From assembly GCA_900316515.1 (NCBI GenBank), contig ONDE01000008.1, forward strand, positions 42,978 through 106,977: a DNA stretch of 64,000 nt. The letters run 5' to 3'. Shown here one piece after another: positions 1 through 7,797 of the stretch. Position 1 is the first letter of the stretch. Each line of letters starts with the position of its first letter. The notes under the pieces are model-generated. The model did no database searches and was not told the origin of the DNA. It saw only the letters and a list, made by a program, of their open reading frames with translations. The DNA is from an uncultured Bacteroidales bacterium. Lineage in GTDB: Bacteria > Bacteroidota > Bacteroidia > Bacteroidales > P3. Position numbers and translations under genes: made by a program.

Positions 1-1664
1 ACCACGGTGTCGCGCACCTCGGCGTAGGGTCCTGCCAGCACCCGGCGGCTGATGGTTTGGATGCAGGCGGGGGTGAAGCGGTCGATGAGGTCGCAGTGGT
101 AGAGGCTGCCGTCGGCGCTGACGGTGATGCTCTGCACTGTGTCGATGGTGGCGGTAGCGCCGTCGCGGTACCAGCGGTAGCGGAAGCCGTAGGGGGCGAC
201 GAGAGTCATACTGTCGCTCTCGCAACTGCCCACGGCATCATGGCGCTTCAGGCACTCGAAGTTGTAGTAGCCGTAGCACCAGCGGTTGTTGACGACGCCG
301 TCTGCGGCGGTGACGCGGAGCCTGACACGCTGCCCATGGTAGGCGCTAAGATCGAAGGCCATGCCGGTGAAATTGCGCCGCCTGTACATGCTGTTCATCT
401 CGTCCCACCCCGTGTTGTCCCACATGTCGATGTAGAAGCGGTTGCATCCTTCGGGCTGCAACTGTGCCATGGTGTCGTCGAGCAATTCAATGCTGAACCA
501 TGCTGGGTGCAACGTATCATTGTGGTGGGCCATCTCCGGGCCTTGGAAAGTTCCGAAAGCCATAGCCACGGTGTATTTCATCACCAGCAGGTCGGCCTCG
601 TTGGTGTCGACGGTGATGGTGTAGAGCATGGCGTCAGTCTCCCAGTCGCCCAAGCGGTTGCCTAGACGTAGGGTTCTAGTGTCGCCCGGCGGTATGGTCC
701 GAGGGAAAACCATCATGCCGCTTGTAACCTCGGATCCCTGATTGGTATTGACGGTGTGCGAGCCGGCGTAGATGCCCGACACACCCTGCGAGGTGTTTGT
801 GTAGGTGCCGGTGAGGAGGTAGGGGTCGATATAGGTCCCGTGGTAAGGAACGGCCATGGAGGAGTTGTAGTCGGTGATATCGGGGCATGAGCCCTCACGG
901 TAGCGATAGATAGTTGCCGAGGAAAAGGGCTGTATGGGCATGCAGCCTGAATAAGGACATTGGGCAATGAGCGAGGCGGTATAGCTGCTGCCGGGGTTGC
1001 GGGCAAAGGTGTAGCTGTTGCCTGCAATGTCGTGTTCCACCCCGTTGATATTGAGCGTCACCGTCGGCGAGCCTGCCGACTGCCATTCCAGGCGTACCGA
1101 GTCGGCTCGGTTATCGGCCACCCGCAAACCCCAGACGGCACAGGGCGACGAGGTGAGGTGTATGTCGTCGATAAAGAAAGTGCCGTCGCCGGCGAATATG
1201 TCGTGCCCGAAGAATGCAATCCGCGCCCCTGTGGGCACCGAGGAGAGGTCGACAGCAAAGAAATGCCACTGCTGACTCCAGCCGTGGGCGGTGGCGAGGA
1301 GGTGAAACGTGCTGCTGTCGGAAGGGTTGGTCAGGTAGCCAACGGACAGATAGTCGGTATTCAGGTGCGGATAGTACCAGAAGGTCATCCACACACCGTT
1401 GGCGGAGTAGTTGATGCCCGCGTCGGGCATGATAGCATAGCAGGTGCAACCGTTGATCTGCATCGCCTTGCTGCCGGTATGTACAATATTTGACTGGACA
1501 CCCACGTAGTGGTAGTCCAGGTTCGGCAGCGCACCCCAATACATAGGGCGCGAGTTGTCGTGCCCATCCTCGAAATCGTAGCATATCTCCACCTGGGCAC
1601 ATAGCGCGAGCGGCAGCAATAGCAGCAGCCACAACAAGCCCATGTATCCTATACGACGAATCAT
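1..1664 (-). CDS. Large secreted adhesin-like protein, 3' end cut by window edge
   Basis: An uninterrupted minus-strand frame runs from the ATG at 1664 to base 1 with no stop, so about 554 residues are visible and the C-terminus lies outside. It starts with a clear signal peptide (MIRRIGYMGLLWLLLLLPLA, then LCAQ). Next comes a jelly-roll-like segment of the cleaved-adhesin or choice-of-anchor J type, with FYIDDIHL-like wording near residues 150-165. A fibronectin-III-like stretch follows (VRLEWQSAGSPTVTLNINGV). This layout is typical of T9SS cargo, but the sorting domain is not in view. All other reading frames here are broken. Role in adhesion or surface binding is inferred only. Confidence 0.85.
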   Translation of the reverse strand, partial: MIRRIGYMGLLWLLLLLPLALCAQVEICYDFEDGHDNSRPMYWGALPNLDYHYVGVQSNIVHTGSKAMQINGCTCYAIMPDAGINYSANGVWMTFWYYPHLNTDYLSVGYLTNPSDSSTFHLLATAHGWSQQWHFFAVDLSSVPTGARIAFFGHDIFAGDGTFFIDDIHLTSSPCAVWGLRVADNRADSVRLEWQSAGSPTVTLNINGVEHDIAGNSYTFARNPGSSYTASLIAQCPYSGCMPIQPFSSATIYRYREGSCPDITDYNSSMAVPYHGTYIDPYLLTGTYTNTSQGVSGIYAGSHTVNTNQGSEVTSGMMVFPRTIPPGDTRTLRLGNRLGDWETDAMLYTITVDTNEADLLVMKYTVAMAFGTFQGPEMAHHNDTLHPAWFSIELLDDTMAQLQPEGCNRFYIDMWDNTGWDEMNSMYRRRNFTGMAFDLSAYHGQRVRLRVTAADGVVNNRWCYGYYNFECLKRHDAVGSCESDSMTLVAPYGFRYRWYRDGATATIDTVQSITVSADGSLYHCDLIDRFTPACIQTISRRVLAGPYAEVRDTV

Positions 1665-1807
1665 TTTATATTAGACGCGGAACACGCTGTTTTGTTGTCA
1701 AAAATAACAGCATTTAACATTATTTAACGCGCGTGCATATTTTTTTAAAGAAAAACACAATAAACGGAGACAAGATGCGTTAAATGAGGGTGTAATTATA
1801 TATAGAC

Positions 1808-2590
1808 ATGAAGAAAGCTAACAAAATACTGGCACTTGTTGCCGCCATTGCCATCAGTGCCTGCGCCTATGCCCAGACGGGGCGCGACCTGCAGGACGAC
1901 GAGCTCAAGGGCGATGTGAAACGCGTCGACGCCGTGATGTACGAAGCCACCTACGACCTCAACGACAACCTCGTCAACGGAGATCAGCTGGAGCACCTCA
2001 TCACCGAATACCGCCAGAACGGCCAGCGTCGCGCACAGACCTACCTCTCGGTGGCCGAGGACATCATCTTCCGCACGCGTTACAAACACGATGGTTTCGG
2101 CCTCACAACCCTCGAGCATGTGGTCGACAACAAGGACAACGTCATCGGACGCACCTACTACATCTACGATGCCGAACACACGCTGACTGAAGTTTACGTC
2201 GAGGATGCCGAGCGTCAGATAGAGAGCCGCATGCTGCTCAAGCACGACGCCCTGGGCCGCATCAGCCAGCGCAGCTACAACGACCATTACAACGATGTGT
2301 TCAAACGCGAGGTATACGTCTACAACCCAGACGGTTCCATCAACAAGGCTGTCGTATACGACCGCTCGAAGAAGAAAGTGCAGGAGAAGCGCTGGGAATA
2401 CGACGAGCAGGGCTATATCACCAGCTACACCCTCTACGACTACACCGAGGAGGAACCCGAGATGTTCATCACCCTCTACAAGCGCGACTACGACGCCCAC
2501 GGCAACTGGACCAAGTGCACCGAGTACGAACTGCTCGGCGACCGCATGGTGCCCAACTACACCACCGTCCGCACCATCGAGTATTTCTAG
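1808..2590 (+). CDS. Secreted YD/RHS-like hypothetical protein
   Basis: A 260-residue protein with a signal peptide (MKKANKILALVAAIAISACA, cleavage near AYAQ). The mature part is rich in short beta-strand repeats of the YD/RHS kind: YKHDGFG, YIYDAEHTL, KHDALGR, VYNPDGS, WEYDEQG and DYDAHGNWTKC recur about every 20-25 residues. Small secreted proteins of this kind are common in Bacteroidales and have no known function. It lacks the long core of true RHS toxins, so it is not a toxin shell. A strong inverted repeat follows at 2619-2671, separating it from era. Confidence 0.8.
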   Translation: MKKANKILALVAAIAISACAYAQTGRDLQDDELKGDVKRVDAVMYEATYDLNDNLVNGDQLEHLITEYRQNGQRRAQTYLSVAEDIIFRTRYKHDGFGLTTLEHVVDNKDNVIGRTYYIYDAEHTLTEVYVEDAERQIESRMLLKHDALGRISQRSYNDHYNDVFKREVYVYNPDGSINKAVVYDRSKKKVQEKRWEYDEQGYITSYTLYDYTEEEPEMFITLYKRDYDAHGNWTKCTEYELLGDRMVPNYTTVRTIEYF

Positions 2591-2618
2591 CATTGCATCA
2601 CAGTCAATTTTATACTTA

Positions 2619-2671
2619 CAGAAGCATTACAGAAATGATGGAAACAAACAGAAATTTCTGTAATGCTTCTG
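2619..2671. repeat. Perfect 18-bp inverted repeat between YD protein and era
   Basis: CAGAAGCATTACAGAAAT at 2619-2636 is exactly complementary to ATTTCTGTAATGCTTCTG at 2654-2671, with a 17-nt loop. The right arm is followed by a pyrimidine-rich run (CCTTTTCTGTCCCTTTCTG). It could end transcription of the upstream gene. The TTCTGTAA word repeats twice more before era, giving the region a tandem-repeat look. Confidence 0.75.
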
Positions 2672-2712
2672 CCTTTTCTGTCCCTTTCTGTAATAACAAA
2701 TAATATCTGTAA

Positions 2713-3660
2713 ATGAAATGCGGATTCGTAAATATAATTGGTAACCCCAACGTCGGCAAATCTACGCTGATGAACGCCCTAGTGGGTGAGAAACTCAGCA
2801 TCATCACCTCCAAGGCCCAGACAACACGCAAGCGCGTGATGGGTATTGTAAACGGCCGCATCAGCGAGCGCCATCAAGCCAGCCTGAATGGCCGAGCGCC
2901 AGAGGCCGTGGGTGCAGCCAACGGGGATGATTTCCAGATTATCTACACCGACACCCCAGGCATCGTCAACCCCGCCAACAAGCTGCACGAGCAGATGATG
3001 GGCTTCATAGGCACCGCCCTGCAGGACGCCGACCTCTTCCTGCTCGTCACCGAAGTGGGCGAGAAATTCAAGAATCGCCACGTGCTGCAGCGTGTAATCG
3101 ACAGCGACACCCCAGTCATCCTTGTCATCAACAAGATAGACCTCTCCGACCAAGCCACCATCCAGGAGAAGATTGCATACTGGCAAGCCGAGATACCGCG
3201 CGCCGTCATCGTTCCCTGCTCGGCCACCGAGGGATTCAATGTCGACAAGATCTTCGACCTCATCCTCGATCGTCTGCCTGAGCACCCCGCCTACTTCCCC
3301 ACCGACGAGCTCACCGATCGCACCATGCGCTTCTTCGTCAGCGAGATAGTGCGCGAGAAGATACTGCTCTACTACCAGAAAGAGATACCCTACAGTTGCG
3401 AGGTGGCGGTGGAAGCCTACGAAGAGCGTGACGGCATCGACAACATCTCGTGTCTCATCTACGTCGAACGCGAGAGCCAGAAGGCCATACTCATAGGCCA
3501 CCAGGGCAAAGCCATCAAGAAACTGGGCATCGAAGCCCGCAAGGACATCGAAGAGTTCACCGGCAAGAAGTGTTTCCTGAGCCTCCACATCAAAGTCCTC
3601 AAGGACTGGCGCAACAGCGACCGAGCCCTGAAGAGCTTCGGCTACGTGCTGGATGATTAA
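2713..3660 (+). CDS. era: GTPase Era
   Basis: Ribosome-assembly GTPase that binds the 3' end of 16S rRNA and couples 30S maturation to growth. The 315 residues show G1 GNPNVGKST (10-18), the G2 threonines in AQTTRK (35-40), G3 DTPG (80-83), G4 NKID and a C-terminal KH domain with GHQGKAIKKLG. Era proteins are usually near 290-300 residues. The extra length is a 23-residue insertion at 49-71, between the G2 region and G3, flanked by a repeated Asn-Gly (AACGG at both ends). The insertion sits where family members have a tight beta turn, so function is probably kept. Identification is firm. Confidence 0.97.
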   Translation: MKCGFVNIIGNPNVGKSTLMNALVGEKLSIITSKAQTTRKRVMGIVNGRISERHQASLNGRAPEAVGAANGDDFQIIYTDTPGIVNPANKLHEQMMGFIGTALQDADLFLLVTEVGEKFKNRHVLQRVIDSDTPVILVINKIDLSDQATIQEKIAYWQAEIPRAVIVPCSATEGFNVDKIFDLILDRLPEHPAYFPTDELTDRTMRFFVSEIVREKILLYYQKEIPYSCEVAVEAYEERDGIDNISCLIYVERESQKAILIGHQGKAIKKLGIEARKDIEEFTGKKCFLSLHIKVLKDWRNSDRALKSFGYVLDD

Positions 3661-3683
3661 TGAAACTTATTTATAAAAAAATT

Positions 3684-3711
3684 GAGGGGCAATCCGAATG
3701 GATTGCCCCTC
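3684..3711 (-). terminator. Terminator of rplY, possibly shared with era
   Basis: Twelve-base-pair perfect stem (GAGGGGCAATCC / GGATTGCCCCTC) with a GAAT loop. Read on the minus strand it is followed by CAATTTTTTTATAA, a good U-tract, so it should terminate rplY. On the plus strand the run after the stem is poor in T. Confidence 0.85.
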
Positions 3712-3738
3712 TGTGTTGATGGTTGTCGTTGTCGTCGA

Positions 3739-4326
3739 TTACTCGGCAGCAGCCTCGCCTTCGCCCTCATCGGAGGTAGCGCTGGCGCGGGTGCTCATGA
3801 CGTTGACCACCTCGGCGCTCTTCGGGTTGAGAATCTCATAACCCTCACAGGCGATGTCCTGCACGCGGATGCGCTGGTTGACATCGAGGTTGGTGATGTC
3901 GAGGAGAACCTCGCTGGGCATGTTGGCGGGAACAGCCTTCACGTTGAGGCGTTTCTGCTTATAAGCCAGCTTGCCGCCCTTCATGACACCCTTCGAGGTG
4001 CCGGTGGTGTGCACGGGGATGGACATCACGACGGGCTTGCCATCGGTCAGTTCGTAGAAGTCAGCATGGTAGACAATCTCGGTCACGGGGTGGAACTCGA
4101 TGTCTTTCAGCATGGCCATGTGGTCGGTGCCGTTGATGGTGATCTTCTGGAAGCAGGGTTCGGGGTTGAACAGAATGCGCTGGAAGGCAGTCTGGTCGAC
4201 GCTGAACATAATCTGCTCGCCCTTACCGTACATGACGCAAGGAACCTTGGCGTCGCGACGCAGAGCCTTAGCATCCTTTTTCCCTACGTTCTCGCGGAGA
4301 GAACCGCTCATTGATACTACTCTCAT
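3739..4326 (-). CDS. rplY: 50S ribosomal protein L25/Ctc
   Basis: A 195-residue long-form L25 (CTC type) that binds 5S rRNA. The N-terminal beta-barrel domain includes LRRDAKVPCVMYGKGE and HPVTEIVYHADFYEL. The C-terminal TL5-like domain includes IPVHTTGTSKGVMKGGKL and NMPSEVLLDITNLDVNQRI. It ends in an acidic, Ala/Glu-rich tail (DEGEGEAAAE). It lies 108 bp downstream of prs on the same strand. The prs-rplY pairing is common in Bacteroidota, and the hairpin at 3684-3711 closes the unit. Confidence 0.96.
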   Translation of the reverse strand: MRVVSMSGSLRENVGKKDAKALRRDAKVPCVMYGKGEQIMFSVDQTAFQRILFNPEPCFQKITINGTDHMAMLKDIEFHPVTEIVYHADFYELTDGKPVVMSIPVHTTGTSKGVMKGGKLAYKQKRLNVKAVPANMPSEVLLDITNLDVNQRIRVQDIACEGYEILNPKSAEVVNVMSTRASATSDEGEGEAAAE

Positions 4327-4434
4327 TGTTTTAATGTGTTAATTTGTTAATATGTTTTTTTGTTAACTATTAGTCAATGTGTGGCCTGCGCAAGCGACTG
4401 ACGCATCTACGCATTAACACATTCACTCATTAAA

Positions 4435-5430
4435 TTATCCATTTATTTCGTTCATGCGGTGGATGACACCTTTACGATGCAGGGTGGTCTCGTAGAGGTT
4501 GTCGAGGCTCTCGTAGTTGACCACGCGGCGGATGGCCTCGGCCAGCAGCCAGTCGCAGCTAAGAACATGGATCTTGCTGCTCTCGCGTTTCAAGGGGATC
4601 GTGTCGGTGGTGACAAGCTCCTCAAGCTCCGAGGCTTCGACCTTCTCAATGGCCTGACCGCTGAGCACGGGATGGGTGATCATGGCGCGCACGCTCTTGG
4701 CGCCGCTCTCCTTGATGATACCGGCGGCCTTGCAGATGGTGGTGCCCGTGTCGATAATGTCGTCGAGCAGGATGACGTGCTTGTCCTTCACATCGCCAAT
4801 GAGACGCATTTCGCCAATCTCGTTGGGCTTGTTGCGGTGCTTATAGCAGATGACGAAGCTGTTGTTCAAGGTCTTGGCATAGACGCCGGCGCGCTTGCTG
4901 CCGCCCATGTCGGGACTGGCGAACATCACATCCTCGATGTCGAACTTCTCGCGGATATAGGGCATGAAGAGGCTCGAGCCGTAGAGGTGGTCGACGGGAA
5001 TATTGAAGAAGCCCTGAATCTGGTCGGCATGGAGGTCCATGGTGATGACGCGGTCGACTCCGGCCACGCTGATCATGTCGGCGATGAGCTTCGATGCTAT
5101 AGGCACATGGGGTTTATCTTTGCGGTCCTGACGGGCGAAACCATAGTAAGGTATCACGGCGACAATCTTCTGAGCCGAGGCGCGCTTGGCGGCGTCGATC
5201 ATCATCAGCAGCTCGAAGAGGTTGTCGGTCGGGGGGATAGTGCTCTGGATGATGAACACGATACCGCCGCGGATAGTCTCTTCGTAGGAAGGCTGAAATT
5301 CACCGTCGGCATACTGGAAAACGGTCGAGTTACCCAGCGGGATGCCATAGATTTCCGCCACGCGGCGTGCCAGGTTTTCGGTTGCGCGACCGGCGAAAAT
5401 GAATACTTTGTCAGAACGCATGCTGTTCAT
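4435..5430 (-). CDS. prs: Ribose-phosphate pyrophosphokinase
   Basis: Makes PRPP from ribose-5-phosphate and ATP for nucleotide, histidine, tryptophan and NAD synthesis. Visible signatures are the ATP-site segment YYGFARQDRKDKP, MDLHADQIQGFF and the PRPP-binding loop LLDDIIDTGTT. The length (331) is close to the family norm of 310-320. The preceding promoter at 5496-5526 matches the Bacteroidota consensus closely. Between prs and rplY lies a low-complexity tract (4395-4430, GCATCTACGCATTAACACAT) of a kind that recurs inside other genes of this window. Confidence 0.97.
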   Translation of the reverse strand: MNSMRSDKVFIFAGRATENLARRVAEIYGIPLGNSTVFQYADGEFQPSYEETIRGGIVFIIQSTIPPTDNLFELLMMIDAAKRASAQKIVAVIPYYGFARQDRKDKPHVPIASKLIADMISVAGVDRVITMDLHADQIQGFFNIPVDHLYGSSLFMPYIREKFDIEDVMFASPDMGGSKRAGVYAKTLNNSFVICYKHRNKPNEIGEMRLIGDVKDKHVILLDDIIDTGTTICKAAGIIKESGAKSVRAMITHPVLSGQAIEKVEASELEELVTTDTIPLKRESSKIHVLSCDWLLAEAIRRVVNYESLDNLYETTLHRKGVIHRMNEING

Positions 5431-5495
5431 TATAGTATTGATTTAAGGTATTTTATAATGTTTTAGAATCTTTTCTTACTATCTGAAAACGAGTG

Positions 5496-5526
5496 CAAAA
5501 ATACGAATTTTTATTGGTCTGGCAAA
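5496..5526 (-). promoter_or_regulatory. Promoter of prs
   Basis: On the minus strand, TTTG (5523-5526), a 19-bp spacer and TATTTTTG (5496-5503) give a full match to the Bacteroidota primary-sigma promoter (TTTG / TAnnTTTG). It lies about 65 bp before the prs start codon. Confidence 0.8.
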
Positions 5527-5582
5527 AAAATATTTTACCATGTCGAAAAAAGTGTGTAATTTTGCACCCGATTTCGACACCT

Positions 5583-5665
5583 GCCCTGGTGGTGGAATGG
5601 TAGACACGGTAGACTCAAAATCTGCTGCTCGCAAGGGCGTGAGGGTTCAAGTCCCTCCCGGGGTA
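5583..5665 (+). tRNA. tRNA-Leu (anticodon CAA)
   Basis: Class II tRNA with acceptor GCCCTGG / CCGGGGT (first pair G-U), an anticodon stem GTAGA / TCTGC closing the loop CTCAAAA (anticodon CAA, codon UUG), a leucine-length variable arm (TGCTCGCAAGGGCG) and T arm GAGGG-TTCAAGT-CCCTC. The discriminator base is A at 5665 and CCA is not encoded. A TAATTTTG box at 5557-5564 serves as its promoter. The 3' end is the attachment site of the element that follows. Confidence 0.93.
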
Positions 5666-5670
5666 CAAAA
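5652..5670 (+). other. Left attachment site (attL core) in tRNA-Leu 3' end
   Basis: TCCCTCCCGGGGTACAAAA overlaps the 3' half of the T arm, the acceptor strand and six bases beyond it. The same 19 bases recur at 21416-21434. The flanking bases differ at both ends, which sets the limits of the repeat. Confidence 0.88.
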
Positions 5671-5671
5671 C

Positions 5672-5698
5672 GGCGGTCGCAAGACCGCCTTTCTTTTT
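5672..5698 (+). terminator. Terminator after tRNA-Leu, supplied by the element
   Basis: GGCGGTC-GCAA-GACCGCC stem-loop followed by TTTCTTTTT. It lies just past the attachment core, so it belongs to the integrated DNA and terminates the tRNA transcript in the occupied state. Confidence 0.9.
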
Positions 5699-5802
5699 GC
5701 CATAAATTACACATTTTAAGCATATTATAAACATAACTGACGCATTATCAATAGTCACGTTATTACCCATTTTTACCCGTTATTTACCCCCTTTTCCTCA
5801 AA

Positions 5803-5949
5803 ATGTTTTCCAAATGTTTTCCACGGAAAACAATTACCAAAAACAACATTATGCATTTGGATAACATTGAGTAACAACGAGTAATGAACATTTCAAATAC
5901 CACCAGATTGTTTCATATTGAATCATTTTCCTCAAAATGTTTTCCATAT
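5803..5949. promoter_or_regulatory. Left arm-type repeats and integrase promoter region
   Basis: Two adjacent copies of ATGTTTTCCA (5803-5825, ending in CACG) and a third at 5937-5949 match repeats at the right end of the element. Paired short repeats near each end are the usual layout of arm-binding sites for tyrosine integrases. The third copy is just upstream of the integrase -7 box TAATTTTG (5963-5970), so integrase binding there could repress its own gene. The rest of 5699-5999 is AT-rich and holds no gene I can support. Confidence 0.6.
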
Positions 5950-5999
5950 CGTTTATTTTTCGTAATTTTGCAACCCTGAAAGACATAAAATAGATAATT

Positions 6000-7172
6000 A
6001 TGGCAAAGAGTAAAAGTATCCTGATCAGCGGTAATCCTTTTGTGCAGATTCGCGACACAAAAGAGGGTGACAAGTATACTATGCGCCTTGTGTACAATCT
6101 TGGCGACATATATGAAGTGGATGCAAATGGAAATAGGAGACGTCGCCAGCAATGGAAATACGAGAAGCTGAACTTGTGGCTTTGGAACAAGAAACACCTC
6201 TCCCCCGCCGAAAGCGAGCATAACCGCGTGGCAAAGGAAGCCGCAAAACTTGTTCGCGAAGAGCGTGAACGACAATTCTTAAGCAAAACCCAGGGATACA
6301 CTTTTGCCGTTGACCGCAACAAGATAAACCTCTACGACTGGATGGAGGATTACATCAAAGAGTATGTCAAAGCCGATGAAAGGGTAATTAGACTCTCCAT
6401 AAAACGTTTCCGCGCGTTCATTGATAGTAATAAGAGATACGCCATCTTCTCAAAATGCATACATCCCGACCAGCTCACGCCAGAAATGGTAGAAGCTTTC
6501 GTCGACAAATTGGAAGCCGACTGTCGGGGTGAAGGGGCGAAAACACTCTACAAGCGATTTAAGAAGATTATCACCGCAGCCACAAAGCAGGGAATATTCC
6601 TCGACAATCCGTGCGATGGTATATCCGCGAAGGTGGAAGATGAAGGAAGATTGAAAAAGGATGTGCTGACAGCCGATGAAATCACACGGCTCATCCAATG
6701 CAAATTCGACCGTCAGAGCGACGATGTACGACGAGCATTCCTATTGTCGCTTTTCACGGGATTGCGATACTGCGACGTGAAAGAGCTGCGTTATCGCAAC
6801 ATCAACTACGAGGAATGCACCCTCACATTTCAACAACAGAAGACCAAACGTACCAACACTGTACCTCTGAGGCATGACCTCATCGCCCTGATAGGTCGCG
6901 GAGAACCCGACCAGCTTCTTTTCCACGTAGGCAGCCCTACCGCCTGCAACAAGGCATTGCAACATTGGGTCGAACGTGCTGGCATCAACAAGCATATCAC
7001 ATGGCATTGCGCCAGACATTCATTCGGGGCACTCACCTACTATAATCTCAAAGACCTCCGCGCCACCAGCGAGCTCCTCGGGCACGCCGACACCAAAATC
7101 ACCCAAATCTACACCAAGGTATTCGACGACCGTAAGAGAGAACTGGTCGATAGTCTTCCTGCCATTGAATAG
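6000..7172 (+). CDS. Tyrosine recombinase / integrase
   Basis: Site-specific recombinase expected to join and excise the element at tRNA-Leu. The 390 residues comprise an N-terminal arm-binding region, a SAM-like core-binding domain (about 110-215) and a C-terminal catalytic domain. All catalytic residues are visible: Arg256 in TGLRYCD, Lys281/283 in KTKR, His336 and Arg339 in HCARH, His362 in LGHADT and Tyr371 in QIYTKV. It belongs to the Bacteroidetes phage/transposon integrase type. The gene starts about 330 bp from attL and reads inward, the usual position for a tRNA-integrating element. Confidence 0.95.
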   Translation: MAKSKSILISGNPFVQIRDTKEGDKYTMRLVYNLGDIYEVDANGNRRRRQQWKYEKLNLWLWNKKHLSPAESEHNRVAKEAAKLVREERERQFLSKTQGYTFAVDRNKINLYDWMEDYIKEYVKADERVIRLSIKRFRAFIDSNKRYAIFSKCIHPDQLTPEMVEAFVDKLEADCRGEGAKTLYKRFKKIITAATKQGIFLDNPCDGISAKVEDEGRLKKDVLTADEITRLIQCKFDRQSDDVRRAFLLSLFTGLRYCDVKELRYRNINYEECTLTFQQQKTKRTNTVPLRHDLIALIGRGEPDQLLFHVGSPTACNKALQHWVERAGINKHITWHCARHSFGALTYYNLKDLRATSELLGHADTKITQIYTKVFDDRKRELVDSLPAIE

Positions 7173-7407
7173 CCTCCCATTTTCTGTAAAATTGCTCTAC
7201 AAACAGTCTTTTTGCAGAAAAAAGAGAGGCTGTTCCCTATGTAAAAATTAGTTAAAAAAAGCGTTTTTTTTGACGTTTTTCGCACTTTGTTTTGGATGAA
7301 AAATAATCATCCAATCTGTATCTATTTGTTTTCCAAATTAATGTGTACTTTTGCCGCCGACTTAACATCAATAGGCAACAATAATCAACAACCAAAAATA
7401 ACACATT

Positions 7408-7638
7408 ATGGAAGACATTATGACCTTTTCGGCAGCGTGTGAGTTTCTAGGCATCACCGCAAGACAGATGTACGGTTACACTGGGCGAAAACTCATCCCT
7501 TACTACAAACCGACCGGACGGCACATCTATTTCCGCAAATCCGAGCTTGTAGAGTTCGTGACCGCCAACCGCATTGCCACCGCAGCCGAGGTGGAAGCAC
7601 AAGCACAGCAACTGGCACGTAAAACCGCTGCGGTATAA
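7408..7638 (+). CDS. HTH_17 / excisionase-like DNA-binding protein
   Basis: A 76-residue protein with a winged MerR-like helix-turn-helix. Its wording is that of the excisionase family: FSAACEFLGITARQMYGYTG, then LIPYYKPTGRHIYFRKSELVEFV. Such proteins bend DNA next to att sites or control element genes. A TACTTTTG promoter box lies about 60 bp upstream. An in-frame ATG at 7420 is an alternative start. The place directly after the integrase fits an Xis or regulator role, which is inferred. Confidence 0.8.
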   Translation: MEDIMTFSAACEFLGITARQMYGYTGRKLIPYYKPTGRHIYFRKSELVEFVTANRIATAAEVEAQAQQLARKTAAV

Positions 7639-7678
7639 TCGTCCTGTGGCACTCATTCCGCACATCATATCGGTAGAC

Positions 7679-7723
7679 GGTACCCAAAAAGTGTGTACCC
7701 AAAGTACCCAAAAAGTGTGTACC
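7679..7723 (+). repeat. Two 20-bp direct repeats before rep (iteron-like)
   Basis: GTACCCAAAAAGTGTGTACC occurs at 7680-7699 and 7704-7723, a 24-bp period. Each copy has short inverted arms (GTAC...GTAC; GGTAC...GTACC in the first). They sit 75 bp before the Rep start codon and are candidate Rep-binding or operator sites. A role as replication origin is inference. Confidence 0.7.
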
Positions 7724-7797
7724 TTTCAGTCATACCATCACCTATCATCAATTATAATGTATACGCGCGAACGTATGCACCCAATAATAATGTCAAA

